From Azolla caroliniana (Eukaryota; Polypodiophyta), in NCBI GenBank assembly GCA_043228905.1, contig JBHGNT010000016.1, forward strand, positions 13,392,001-13,456,000: a stretch of DNA of 64,000 nucleotides. Reading direction: 5' to 3'. A model generated the notes under the pieces. The model worked only from the letters and a program-made list of their open reading frames with translations. It ran no database searches and had not been told where the DNA came from. Both the position numbers and the translations under genes were made by a program. Below are positions 10,896 to 20,835 of this stretch, one piece after another. Every line of letters begins with the position of its first letter. Position 1 is the first letter of the stretch.

Positions 10896-13800
10896 CTAGC
10901 GTGTGTCCATGTATTCCTCTGACCTCGAGATTTCCATATATTTATATGATGTCTTTGTACTCAAAATTGATTTCCTCGACTTACTCGTCACTGTCGAGTT
11001 GCCTCTGGATTTCCAAGACTCTGCATCGGCTGCCCATTGATGGCTGTCCTGTTCTAGCTCTTCTAGCCCAAGCTTCCTCCTTGTAATGATCTTCTCACTT
11101 GGAAAGAGCCCCATCTGTTCATAATCATCGATGGGAGCATGGGGTATGACCCCCACCTTCCCTTCCAGCATCTGCACCACACTGCTCATGCTCGGCCGCC
11201 TCCTCGGATTGCTTTGCACACACAACATGGCCACATCCACCATCCTCATGGCTTGCTCCTCATCGTACATCTTTGCACCCATTCCGTAGTTCATGAGCCT
11301 TTCATCCACCAGCTCCATCACACCCTCTCCACGATTGGGTCTCATCTCCAGCCTCTGCCTCAATGCCCTCCAATCTCTCACTCTACTCCCACTCACAATC
11401 TCCAGCAACATAATCCCGTAGCTGTACACATCACACTTCTCCGTGATGGCCTCCTCTGTTAGCCACTCTGGCGCCAAGTACCCTGGGGTTCCCCTCATCA
11501 TCGTCACCACTGCACTCTGTTGGTCCCTTAGCACCCTTCGAGACATCCCGAAATCCGATATCTTAGGGAAGTAATCGGCTCCTAAGAGTATATTCTGTGG
11601 CTTGAGATCCATGTGTATGATTCTGTCCTCACACTCTTCGTGCAAGTAGGCTAAGCCTTTTGCAGTACCCACGGCTATGGTGAACCTGCACTCCCACGAC
11701 AAGATCGGTCTGCACTTTTTATCAGCCTTAATCTCCTGGGATTCTGGAGTACATTTGGGTGTTTTGCTGAAGATCCAACCATCCAAAGAACCATTTTCCA
11801 TGTATTCATACACGAGGAGCTTGTGTGTGGCACCTTCCAGGCAGAAGCCAACCAATCGAACAAGTTGAAGATGGTGAGTCCGGCCCAGAATTGAGACCTC
11901 GGCCATGAACTCTTTTCTACCCTGGTGACTTCCATCGATGAGTTGCTTCACGGCTATGGGCGTGCCATCGTCCATAGCTCCTCGGAAGACATTGCCGAAA
12001 CCACCCCCCCCAAGAGGGTCCGAGAAACCACACGTGTATTCGTACATCTCCTTCCATGTGAATCGACGGGGCTTCGAGCCCAGAAGTGAGACACCGAGAA
12101 GCTCATTTTCGATCTCATAATCTTCCAGTTGTCTGGCCTTTAACCTTTGTGTCCTGTGCACATATCCTACACCCACGAATACGACGATGATAAGCACAAA
12201 GACACCTAATGATACTCGTATTGCGATGGGTTTGGTTAGAGAAGGTTTTGTTGCGTTCTCCATGAATTTCAAGTATCCCATGAATTCGTCCTTAGTTGCA
12301 GAAGCGTTGAATATGATGGTAGCTACGGGACCCTGGATGAGGAAACAAGAACCAGAACCATTCGGTTTTGACTCCCAGAATGCCGCTGTGCAAGCACAGT
12401 TGTCCTTACAATAATTTTTCCAGCAGCCTTGAGCATCGATTCCAGTGTGGTTGGGAGTGAGGAAAGCATTGGAGAAGTAGCTGGCCCCTGCTATCATTGA
12501 AGCATTCGGTTTCTTATGATTAGATCCATGGCCACAAGAAGAAGGGTACGGTTCCCATCTGCCATCGCCCACCTTGAACCTGCAGCCTAATTTGGCGTTC
12601 TTTTTGGAATCCTGAAGCTCTAATTCATTCGACCCGCCACAATTCTGTGTGCAATTTTGCTTCTCTTTGTCACATACACCATAGAATCCGCAGAAGAGAG
12701 GGAATTGGCATGGATTTTTATGGCTGGTTCTGGAGAGAATTGCGAATTGTCCAGTCTCTGCGTATGCATGAAGATCCCCATCACTCTCCAGCCTGAGGAA
12801 TGTGGCATATGTTATGTTGATGCTGTGACCCTCGAATTTAATAGATGCGGATTGTTTGGCTTGCCTACTGCAAGCATCTGCCGAGATTTGGTTGTATATG
12901 GAAATTACGTCTGAACTGTATGAGGTTGATTAAACATCATGTCCAAATCTTTATAGGAATGAGATTGTACCTACTATAAATATTTGGAATCTGGAAGGAA
13001 CTGAATACAAATTATGACTAACCCGTTGATTGCTGATGGAACAATATCCAATTGGAGGCTGCTGTTATGATCCGGATACCAGCACAATGCCGCTGCTGCT
13101 GCATGATCCATGTCCTGTGTACCATTGAGAGACGAAACCAAATAAGGATACCCATATCCGCTGTAATCTGCAGTACTCTTAGAGGTATTGTTATTTAAGG
13201 TTTCGTATTGAATCTTGGTGTAGAGTGTAAGGGTCCCGTTTTCAATGGCTAGCGTGTGGCGGGCCGTTTTGTTGGTATTGCCTGATTCCGAGGTGGAGGC
13301 GGCTGTGAGTTTCATCCCGGGTCGAAGGGCTTGCAGCACCATGAGCGTGTCGGTGGGATGGTCGAACGATTGCCAGAGTATGTGCTGTTTCAGAGTAGAG
13401 TCGCTAGGACCTGTGGTGTTAGTGAAGAGGACGAGGTTTCCCTCATACGTGATGGTAAGGGATGCATTGGTAAAACCGGGCGTATTCGTCTGCCACACGA
13501 CAGATCCGTTCCTGTCGTAATCCACGAGCTTGAGATTGCTATCGTCAGGACTGAGTTGGAGGCAAGCGTTCTCGCCCACAGGGTTGCCCACGTTGGCCGT
13601 CCACACGACTTTGGAGTCCATATTGGGGTAACGATTAACGAGGACGAGGGAGAGGTAGTAGAAAGGGGTGCTCGCATTGCAGAGCTCATCCGCGTTGATA
13701 ACGAAGAAGAGCTCGAAGAAGGTATACATGTAGTCAAGGTATGCATGTCCCGAATAGACGCCAGCTGGGCGACCGTAAAGCCTTTCCTGCCTACTCAATG

Positions 13801-14077
13801 CTTCTAGAAGGGAGTCATTGTTGCAGGAGAGAATCGTGGATGTGGAGGATTCCACCTGAGCCATATGGAAATCGCTGTCGGAGAAGAGATTTCCATCGAC
13901 GTTAGAGGAAGGGAGGTAATAATTCTCGTCTGTGCTGTCGGCAGCAACATGAATAGTTGTGAGTAGGAAGCATGCTATGGCGGTGATGAAAGTCAGAAGC
14001 TGCTCTCCACAATAAAAGTAAGAAGAAGAAGAAGAAGAAGAATGCTTAGTTTCCATGGCTGAGTGCAGTGTAAGCAT
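10896..14077 (-). CDS. G-type lectin S-receptor-like Ser/Thr protein kinase
   Basis: A membrane receptor kinase encoded by two exons: 13023-14077 and 10896-12915, joined in frame across a 107-bp intron to give about 1024 residues. In order: a hydrophobic signal segment (about 28-46, LLTFITAIACFLLTTIHVAA), a B-lectin domain (about 125-290; VVWTANVGNPVGENA, LVDYDRNGSVVWQT, WQSFDHPTDTLM), an EGF-like segment (NPCQFPLFCGFYGVCD), a Cys-rich PAN-like region, one transmembrane helix (about 582-604) and a kinase domain. Kinase motifs are the loop GGGGFGNVFRG (654-664), Lys675 in AVKQL, catalytic loop HMDLKPQN (786-793), DFG (806-808) and APE (833-835). The catalytic loop lacks the HRD arginine, as in non-RD receptor kinases. 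A second Met eight residues in (14056) is an alternative start. The reading frame is intact; function as a surface receptor is inferred from the family, and the ligand is unknown. Confidence 0.93.
12916..13022 (-). other. Intron of the receptor kinase gene
   Basis: On the minus strand the donor is AACGG|GTTAGT (GT at 13022-13021) and the acceptor is TACAG|TTCAGA (AG at 12917-12916). Splicing joins ...AINGS... with DVISIYNQISADAC and keeps the frame open for another 114 codons to the downstream Met. The intron is 107 bp, AT-rich, and starts an unspliced stop within about 20 codons. Confidence 0.88.
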
Positions 14078-14283
14078 CCCCTATCAATGGTGTGTGTCTG
14101 TCTAGACGGATCCAATGAATACTTGGGGAGAAGAGCAAGGACTTGCTTTTCCACAGATTAAAATGATTAGCCCAAAACAGATAAAGACATTGAGTGGATG
14201 ACATTCTACCTACTAGATCATCTGGTCAAGATGCTTGAAAACTATTTCCCCCAAATTAACGACAAAAACTCTAAAAACTCTAA
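14078..14283 (-). promoter_or_regulatory. Short 5' flank of the receptor kinase
   Basis: Only about 206 bp separate the kinase start codon from the 3' end of the LINE on the same strand. I see no convincing TATA box within it. The native promoter is either in these 206 bp or was displaced by the LINE. It contains the tandem ACTCTAAAA/ACTCTAAAG near 14266-14284 beside the LINE tail. Confidence 0.4.
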
Positions 14284-14507
14284 AGAAGAAAGAAAGAAAG
14301 AAAGATATATTAACGTCTTCTAAGGCCAAAATTGGCCCATGAGACAAATGGTGTACAACAAAAATGGGATATTTACCCATTCATCGAAAGTAAAAATAAA
14401 AATAAGATAAAATAGAGTTTAAGCTAAATAGTTCTAAGAAAACAACAAACATGTTCTATATAAAAAACATGTTCTACAATGAGAATGATTCTATACTAGG
14501 CCTAATT

Positions 14508-17500
14508 TCATTTCCATCCAAGTTTCTCGAAGAGAAGCGGGGGGTCAAAGGGTTGCCATGATGTGGATGTGGCCCGTGGTCCCCATGTAAGAGGTACCCC
14601 AACCATAGCTTCGAGTCGACGTAGCTCACGTTCCCTTATCTTCTTAATCTTTTCTACTCCACGTTGACTTGTGTTGAAGCCCAACATCCGAGGACGTTTG
14701 GTTGCTCTTTGTATTTCTGCTTCCTCAAGGGAGAGGCCGAGCGGCATAAGTGTATCCACATTCATCGTCTCCCCATGTTCCTGAAAAATTACACTAGGTA
14801 CATGTTGATGAGTAGTAAAAGGGTTATGATTAACACTTTGTAATTTATCCTCCCTATGTTGTTTTAGCTCTAAGATATACCTACCTAGTCTCTTTACACT
14901 CGGGGTATCTAATAGTTTGGAGAGGGTGGGAGAGGGTCCTAGTATGTCTTGGTATTCCGCCCGTATCTCGGCATAAGTTGGGCACTTGCATGTGAAGTGA
15001 TACTCATCCTCTATCTCTATGTGGCATAACCTACATAGCCTTTCCTCTCTAGGGACTCTATTAGCTCGACCATTCTCAATCTCAAGTTGGTGAGATGATA
15101 TCCTAAGTTGTCCAATGGCCACCCTTAGTGCATTTGATAAGAAAGTATCTAGGTATCTTGGTCGTGTAATAAACCCTAACTTAGAGAAGTGCAAGAAGTG
15201 TTCCTTATAGTACACCATTTTAGATGGGAGTGGCTCTCGTGGGGTGATCCATTTGTATCGAGTGTAGATTTGCCATATTTCTTGGCGTATCACTTTATTA
15301 CGATCTTCACGAGAGATTAAAGTTTGATTAGTCCCATGGTTGTACTTAAGGGGAGGTAGGTTATTAATGTCTATGCCATTTGCAAATAACCAACTCACCA
15401 CAATGCTATACCAAGAGTTGGTGTCTCCAGACACATGTAAGGATCGGGATGCCTCAAAGGCTCGACGGGATATCCTATCTTGTGGTTGACTATGTATCCG
15501 ATGAATAAAAGCTACCACTTGAAAGAGTGCTTCTACTAACATCGGGGGTAGGCTAAACTCCGCTCTAATAATGTCATGTGGTACTGTCGATTTGCTTCGG
15601 AGTTGACGTGATAACATCACCACTAAAGGTCTCTCCAATTGCGTCCACATGAAAGATGGTAGACCTGGAGCCCATACTATTGATGCATACATGAGGGACG
15701 GGGTCACTAATGAGTCGAAAAGCCATCCCTTAGTCCGTGGCTCTTGAAAGTATGCTTGGTGGCATTGTCTCTCTAAGAGTGAGAGGGATGCATATCCTCT
15801 CGTTAGCCTATCTTTGGCTGCCTGGGTCATCGAGAATTTACCTGAGCGAGCACTAAAAGTGACTCCCAAGTATACATAAGATCCCACCACCTCAACTAGT
15901 TTATGAGAGAGGATGAGGTGACATTTACTCCTAACTCTGGACGATGTATGAAAGATAAGGACTTTAGTTTTCGCTAGATTCACTACCAGTCCTCGTTGTG
16001 TACAAAAGTCATCTAGGGCATTAAGATGCTTTTGTAGGTCGTGTTCCGACTCCGAGAGCAAGACAATGTCGTCTGCGTAGAGTAAGAGACTAACTTGCAT
16101 ATCCCCAATAGCCATTCCTTTGCCTCCCTTATGAGCAATAAAATCAGTGATCTCATCAATGTAGATCCCAAAAAGAGTCGGTGATAGGGGGCAACCCTGT
16201 TTTACACCAATGGTGCTAGTGAAACAATCGGATAGGCCACCTGGGCATCTTACGCGCCCATAGACTTGCTCATATAGGGCATAAATGGCCCAAATCATGT
16301 CATTTGGTATCTCCAAGCTCTTAAGTCTATCAAACAACCTCTCCCTAGGTACTGTATCAAAGGCTTTGCGAAAGTCCACAAAGCAACAATATAGTTTCTT
16401 CTTACGAGCCTTTGTTTGGTCAATTAAGCACCTAAGTGTGAAGATGTGGTCAATAGTGGAGAAGGCTCGTCTAAAGCCAGCCTGCTCAGGTGCTCGAAGA
16501 CTTAATGTTTCCATATAATCACTGAGCTCCGCGTCCATTACTGCACCATATAGTTTAGCAAGCGTATGACCTATCATAATGGTCCTATATGTATTTGGGT
16601 CCATTGGGTCCCCTCCTTTATGTATAGGGGCCACAGTGTTCATGGCCCATTGTGGTGGAAAACCCTCGGCGAGGGCGCGGTTGAAGATTAGAGTGAGAAG
16701 GGGAGCTAGGCACTCTCGAGCATATATGATGTGCTCGGCTCGCAATCCTGTGTGGTCCATGGATTTCCTATGTTGTAATTTTTTTATGACCTTCGTGACC
16801 CTAGAGGTCGTGAAAAGTGTCCCCATGGTAGGTCGAGGTGTGGAGGGCATTGTAATGGGTGGTTGGTTCGGGACATGGTAGAGTCTCTCGGTATATGTGT
16901 GCCAAATATTGGGATCCTCGATGGGTGTTTGTGGTCTCGGTTCCCGTAGTCTCTTCCATGCAAGGGCACAATCCCTACTCATGAGCATATGGTAGAGTTC
17001 CCAATATTGAGATGCTTCCCAAGCTCGTCTTTTACGACGTGTCATCTTGCGCATCTCTTTGCGAGCCTGTACTAAGGAGATAGTACCACTGAGTCGCGAT
17101 ACTTTAAGTTGTCTATACAACTCTCTACAATCCTCGTCATACCACTTGTTTTGTGGCATAGACCCTATTCTACTATGATTGGAGTCTTTCGTGTATGGGA
17201 AGCTACTAGTGGCGGCTGAGTGAAGGATGTGTGTGAGTTCTGTAGTGAGGTTCTCTAAAGGCAAGGAAGAATCAAACGAGGAAAGATGGGCTTGAACATG
17301 TCGAGAGTAGATGTCCGCGAGCTCATGCGTGAAATGTATTATAGTGTGATGGGTTGGTTTACTAGAGTTGGTGGTGTGGGAGGTGTCACATTTTAGCTCA
17401 AAGTATAGGAAGGTATGGTCTGCCCCAATGGGGCATGGGGCCACCCGGAAGGAGCTAACCATGTGGGTAGCTTCAGGGCGTCCTATTAGATAATCAACGG

Positions 17501-18254
17501 TGCTTTCCCCTCCTCCATGTGGGAAACATGTGAGCTCTTCCGAGCCCGGCCACTTGGCTAAGCCATTATATATGATCATCTGGTGTCGGCTTCCAAGTTC
17601 AAGCAGATGATGGCCAAAGCTTGTGGCATCCGCACCTTGATCCTTCGATGTACGTGTTATGCCTAAGGCTAAAGGGTCGACATTCACCATTTCTAGGTTT
17701 CTATCCATCTGAAATATTGTGCATTGTCGGGACTGGGTTCTCGCATTGAAATCTCCTACCAGGAAGACTTCCCCTTGAGAAGAATATCGGATTATGTCAT
17801 CCGACAAAGGTTCGTATGGAGAAGGCCCATGTGGCGTTCCTTCATCAACTATACTCGCCTCTCCAGCCATATTGTAGCGGGACCCTTTCGGGGGGAAGTA
17901 ACAAACTGCGATAAATATCACCTGATCCTTACTGGTGAGGACTTTCACCCACATAAAATGGGCTTCTGGGTCTGACTTTAGTATTTCTATCCTATTATTT
18001 ATCTCTTTCCGAAATAATATCGCAACCCCCCCAGACCCTCTAGTAGTGTGTCGACGTGAGGTTTGTCTAAAGACAGATTCCCAACGAAAACCGTCAACTC
18101 GTGGCAGTCCTCGATTTGGGCTTTGATGTGTTTCTACTACAAAAAGTATATCAGATACTTTCAAAATCTCCTCTAGACGGCAAGGATGTGTCCAAAGTGC
18201 GCCGTTACAGTTCCATAAAGTGATCCTAAGTTTATTATCTGTCACATGGGCCAC
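14508..18254 (-). CDS. LINE ORF2: endonuclease-reverse transcriptase
   Basis: 1248 residues without a stop. N-terminal apurinic-type endonuclease (about 8-290) with LWNCNGA, VVETH, FLVGDFNAR and the terminal GADHTFLYFEL containing the catalytic Asp-His. Reverse transcriptase (about 500-800) with PIHKGGDPMDPNTYRTIM, the FVDFRKAFDTV motif A, GVKQGCPLSPTLF motif B and LLLYADDIVLLSES motif C. A C-terminal zinc-binding motif CRLCHIEIEDEYHFTCKC lies near residue 1080. No RNase H domain is visible. The RT spacing and the GLRAEHII...LYCCFVDFRKAFD pattern are unlike the usual plant L1 LINEs. It starts 6 bp after the ORF1 stop, so reinitiation is the likely mode of translation. Confidence 0.92.
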   Translation of the reverse strand: MAHVTDNKLRITLWNCNGALWTHPCRLEEILKVSDILFVVETHQSPNRGLPRVDGFRWESVFRQTSRRHTTRGSGGVAILFRKEINNRIEILKSDPEAHFMWVKVLTSKDQVIFIAVCYFPPKGSRYNMAGEASIVDEGTPHGPSPYEPLSDDIIRYSSQGEVFLVGDFNARTQSRQCTIFQMDRNLEMVNVDPLALGITRTSKDQGADATSFGHHLLELGSRHQMIIYNGLAKWPGSEELTCFPHGGGESTVDYLIGRPEATHMVSSFRVAPCPIGADHTFLYFELKCDTSHTTNSSKPTHHTIIHFTHELADIYSRHVQAHLSSFDSSLPLENLTTELTHILHSAATSSFPYTKDSNHSRIGSMPQNKWYDEDCRELYRQLKVSRLSGTISLVQARKEMRKMTRRKRRAWEASQYWELYHMLMSRDCALAWKRLREPRPQTPIEDPNIWHTYTERLYHVPNQPPITMPSTPRPTMGTLFTTSRVTKVIKKLQHRKSMDHTGLRAEHIIYARECLAPLLTLIFNRALAEGFPPQWAMNTVAPIHKGGDPMDPNTYRTIMIGHTLAKLYGAVMDAELSDYMETLSLRAPEQAGFRRAFSTIDHIFTLRCLIDQTKARKKKLYCCFVDFRKAFDTVPRERLFDRLKSLEIPNDMIWAIYALYEQVYGRVRCPGGLSDCFTSTIGVKQGCPLSPTLFGIYIDEITDFIAHKGGKGMAIGDMQVSLLLYADDIVLLSESEHDLQKHLNALDDFCTQRGLVVNLAKTKVLIFHTSSRVRSKCHLILSHKLVEVVGSYVYLGVTFSARSGKFSMTQAAKDRLTRGYASLSLLERQCHQAYFQEPRTKGWLFDSLVTPSLMYASIVWAPGLPSFMWTQLERPLVVMLSRQLRSKSTVPHDIIRAEFSLPPMLVEALFQVVAFIHRIHSQPQDRISRRAFEASRSLHVSGDTNSWYSIVVSWLFANGIDINNLPPLKYNHGTNQTLISREDRNKVIRQEIWQIYTRYKWITPREPLPSKMVYYKEHFLHFSKLGFITRPRYLDTFLSNALRVAIGQLRISSHQLEIENGRANRVPREERLCRLCHIEIEDEYHFTCKCPTYAEIRAEYQDILGPSPTLSKLLDTPSVKRLGRYILELKQHREDKLQSVNHNPFTTHQHVPSVIFQEHGETMNVDTLMPLGLSLEEAEIQRATKRPRMLGFNTSQRGVEKIKKIRERELRRLEAMVGVPLTWGPRATSTSWQPFDPPLLFEKLGWK

Positions 18255-18260
18255 ACGCCG

Positions 18261-19088
18261 TCAATTGGCGGCACGATCATTTATTATGACACGTCCGTCC
18301 CGGTAGAAAGCACGATGCCCCTCTTTACGAGCTTGTATGACTCGCGGCATACAAGTTTTACGATGCTCAATTTGCATCTTGGTCAAGTCTTCATCGAGGT
18401 AGATAGGCTCCCCACCCAAGCCTCGAAGAATTGGTCTCTTTTTAAAAAAGGCGATTCTAGATTCTGAGTCCTTAAACTGAAGGACTAAAGCTCTTTTCCT
18501 AGTTGTGTCACGCCCTACCCTCCAGGTTTTAGTGATTGGTAGGGCTTCGTACCCTAACATTTTCCCTAATGTTTGTGCATCTTCATCCAGAGATGCCCCT
18601 TCCTTGAGCCCAGTAACTCGTACATTTAGGCGTCGAGGTTGACGCATTTTTTCTTCCTCGAGGGTGGTGTTTACAATGTTTTCATCCTTTAGTTCTTTTT
18701 TAATATTACGTTTTACTACATCAACCCACCCAGTTTTAGCTAATTCCATATCACTTTTAACCTCTTCTTTAACCTTTTTTATCTCGTCCTTAATATCCTC
18801 TAGGGAAGATATTTCACCATCTTCCCTAGATATCTCGAGGTCTTTAACTTGTTTTCGAAGGTTCACATTGTCTACCTTAAGTTTCGCTATTTCCGCAAAA
18901 AGTAGTTCTTTTTCTTCCTTATCTTTTTGTTTTTCAGCTTCAATTTCTTTCGCCCATTTTTCAAATTTTACTAACCGGTTAAGGACATCTAAAAATTCTT
19001 CCTTACTTATCATTTCGTCGTGTGTTTCCTTATGGTTTCGTCGAGAAGTCATGTTGTAATTCAAAGAATAAACGAAAGAAAAAGTCAA
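18261..19088 (-). CDS. LINE ORF1 protein
   Basis: 275 residues; the twelfth-residue Met (MTSRRNHKETH) is an equally good start. The first 110 residues are a charged, heptad-like coiled coil (KFEKWAKEIEAEKQKDKEEKE). A C-terminal nucleic-acid-binding part follows, with RRLNVRVTGLKEGASLDEDA, WRVGRDTTRKRALVLQFKD and FKKRPILRG, resembling the RRM-like plus C-terminal domain layout of L1-type ORF1 proteins. The expected role is RNA binding and particle assembly. The next ORF follows after only 6 bp. Confidence 0.8.
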   Translation of the reverse strand: MTFSFVYSLNYNMTSRRNHKETHDEMISKEEFLDVLNRLVKFEKWAKEIEAEKQKDKEEKELLFAEIAKLKVDNVNLRKQVKDLEISREDGEISSLEDIKDEIKKVKEEVKSDMELAKTGWVDVVKRNIKKELKDENIVNTTLEEEKMRQPRRLNVRVTGLKEGASLDEDAQTLGKMLGYEALPITKTWRVGRDTTRKRALVLQFKDSESRIAFFKKRPILRGLGGEPIYLDEDLTKMQIEHRKTCMPRVIQARKEGHRAFYRDGRVIINDRAAN

Positions 19089-19690
19089 AAAGGGCAGAAA
19101 AAACTTAGCCGAGCATCGATGTCTTGCGCGCTAGGTACAAGTGTAGAAGCACATTTGTACTCTCTCGTCACGACGCCGTAAGAGGTGTAGGTGATAGCGA
19201 CGGTCGACACCGATGACAACAACGACGGCGACAAGGGCATCGATTTCCCACAACAGCGACGGGTGACGACGATGGCCAAGAACCGACGACGACGGCGACG
19301 GCGGCTGACGTTAGACGTCAGACGACGGCGGACGGCGACAGTCGGCAGCGGCAGCAGACGGCGGCTGACAGCGGTTGCAGACGACGACGGCAGCAGACAG
19401 CAGTTGCAGACGACGGCGGCAGCAGACAGTAGTTGCAGACGACGGCGGCAGTCTGCAGACATCAGCGGCAGAAAACGGAGGCAGCAGCAGGCAACAGTCG
19501 GCAGACGGCAGACGGCAGACGGCGGCACCAGACGACGACGACCGTCGACAGACGACGGCGACGACGGCAGGAGGCGACGGCGGCGTCAGCAGCAGCAGCG
19601 ACAACAGGCGGCGTCGTCGGCAGCACCAGACGGCGGCGACAGCAGGCGACGCGGCTGCAGACGACGGCGGCAGCAGATGAATCCAGGTTG
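19089..19690 (-). repeat. GC-rich 5' leader of the LINE with trinucleotide repeats
   Basis: About 600 bp rich in GAC/GGC/CAG triplets, much more GC-rich than either flank. Around 19370-19460 a unit of about 29 bp (TTGCAGACGACGGCGGCAGC core) is repeated three times. Because the composition avoids stops, it yields ORFs in several frames on both strands that are Arg/Gln- or Ser/Cys-rich. I regard none of these as genes. It probably holds the internal promoter of the LINE. Confidence 0.6.
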
Positions 19691-20375
19691 TCACTATTAA
19701 ATTTTCGATGCTTCTTTCATGGCATTTTGGTAGAATATGTGCAGAATACTTAAAATACGTATATTCTACGGTGTGTAAAATATGTTAAATACTTCTTAAA
19801 TTTTAAAGCTTTTTTCAGAAAGAATAATTTTTAAAATTTCAAACATTTTTAAAATGTTTAATAAGTCAAATTCTTAAACAATGTGAAAAATTATAAATGG
19901 CAGCTCTAAAATGAAGAATACGTGTAGAATACTTTAGAGTATTCTAAAATGTATTTCTAAAAGTAGAATAGACCTTTTTTAACAACTATGGATGACCCAA
20001 TTGATACAATAACAAAGTCTACCTAACCGATTGGAAAGTGAGTTGACAGTCATTGTAGAATCAAATTATTCAAAATACTCCCCAATTCATCTTCTTCTTC
20101 CTTTATTCCACATAATGCCCTCAACCATCTTTTACTTCTACTATCTTCCCTTTATTTAAATCTTGCTGATTTGAGATAACGTTTGCAACTAATGCAACAA
20201 AATTTGGTGAGCGATAACGTTTGCAAGTGATGCAACAAAATTTGGTGAGCCTAACGTGAAACATCAAACCTTCCCCTTGAACTTCTTCTCTACCAACCTT
20301 CTCCTTGTCCAATGTTGAAAACACCATGCACTAAAATGTATCGATATTGATGATGTCAGTAAGGGAATAAAGACG
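19691..20375. other. AT-rich spacer with a 38-bp tandem duplication
   Basis: No gene seen. A 38-bp unit starting GATAACGTTTGCAA and ending TTTGGTGAGC is repeated head to tail at 20175-20250 with two differences. Several A/T runs and the recurring AGAATAC motif lie at 19730-19970. Confidence 0.55.
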
Positions 20376-20630
20376 ATGGCAAGTATGAAAGCAACAAATG
20401 TAACCCATGTCTCAAGTGAGCTTTTAAAATGGAGAAGGCCACATACTCGTCGTCATTGGATACTGACATTTATAGAGCAAGCTATAAAACAAGGTTTTCC
20501 AAATGATTGGCTTATGAATTGGCTTAAACCAATATTTAAAGCCGGTGATAAGAATCAAGTATCAAATTATCGTACAATAATGGTGAGCTCAACTATTGCT
20601 AAATTATATAGCACAAGGGTAAGCAGTGTT
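20376..20630 (+). pseudogene. LINE reverse transcriptase fragment
   Basis: The plus strand encodes EQAIKQGFPNDWLMNWLKPI and then FKAGDKNQVSNYRTIM, matching the finger-palm start of the LINE ORF2 above (GFPPQWAMNTVAPIHKGGD, TYRTIMIGHTLAKLY). It is clearly diverged from that copy and breaks off after about 85 codons at AKLYST, where unrelated sequence begins. Opposite orientation to the intact LINE. Confidence 0.75.
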
Positions 20631-20650
20631 GTCGTGTCAAAGAAATTTGT

Positions 20651-20812
20651 GTGTTCAGGCAGAACTGTTCAAGAGTGAAAATAAGAGAACATTGGGGTTC
20701 TGAACTAGGAGATTGAAAATAAGAGAAAGAAAGGAAAGAGTAGGAAGTCGAGCCGAAAGTATCCCAATAGCTGCATGTAGCTTGCAGCCCTACCCGTGAA
20801 GATGAAAATCGT
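20651..20812 (-). repeat. Fragment of a GyB2-type LTR
   Basis: TGTTCAGGC at 20651 and the following 160 bp match 27629-27795, the outer end of the GyB2 LTR, ending at GAAGATGAAAATC. It is bracketed by near-identical stretches GTTGTCGTGTCAAAGAAATT (20628) and GTTGTTGTGTTAAAGAAATT (20812), longer than any LTR target duplication. Confidence 0.6.
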
Positions 20813-20835
20813 TGTTGTGTTAAAGAAATTTGCGT

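Larger units (their letters stand above)
14284..19690 (-). mobile_element. LINE with two uninterrupted ORFs
   Basis: A non-LTR retrotransposon on the minus strand: GC-rich 5' leader (about 19089-19690), ORF1 (18261-19088), ORF2 (14508-18254) and a 3' UTR of about 220 bp ending in a short ATATCTTTCTTTCTTTC tail (14285-14307 as read on the plus strand). A second, 5'-truncated copy with the same tail lies at 60385-61970, which confirms the 3' boundary. I could not find a target site duplication, so the 5' limit is approximate. Both ORFs being open suggests a young insertion. Confidence 0.88.

Noticed and set aside
11139-11462. His/Pro-rich frame on the plus strand
   Set aside because: Antisense shadow of the receptor kinase catalytic domain.
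13331-13807. 158-codon plus-strand frame
   Set aside because: Antisense to the lectin domain exon, with no recognisable domain.
19191-19753. Several 100-170 codon frames on both strands in the GC-rich block
   Set aside because: They overlap each other in sense and antisense, are composed of triplet-repeat products (poly Arg/Gln or Ser/Cys), and lie in the LINE leader.
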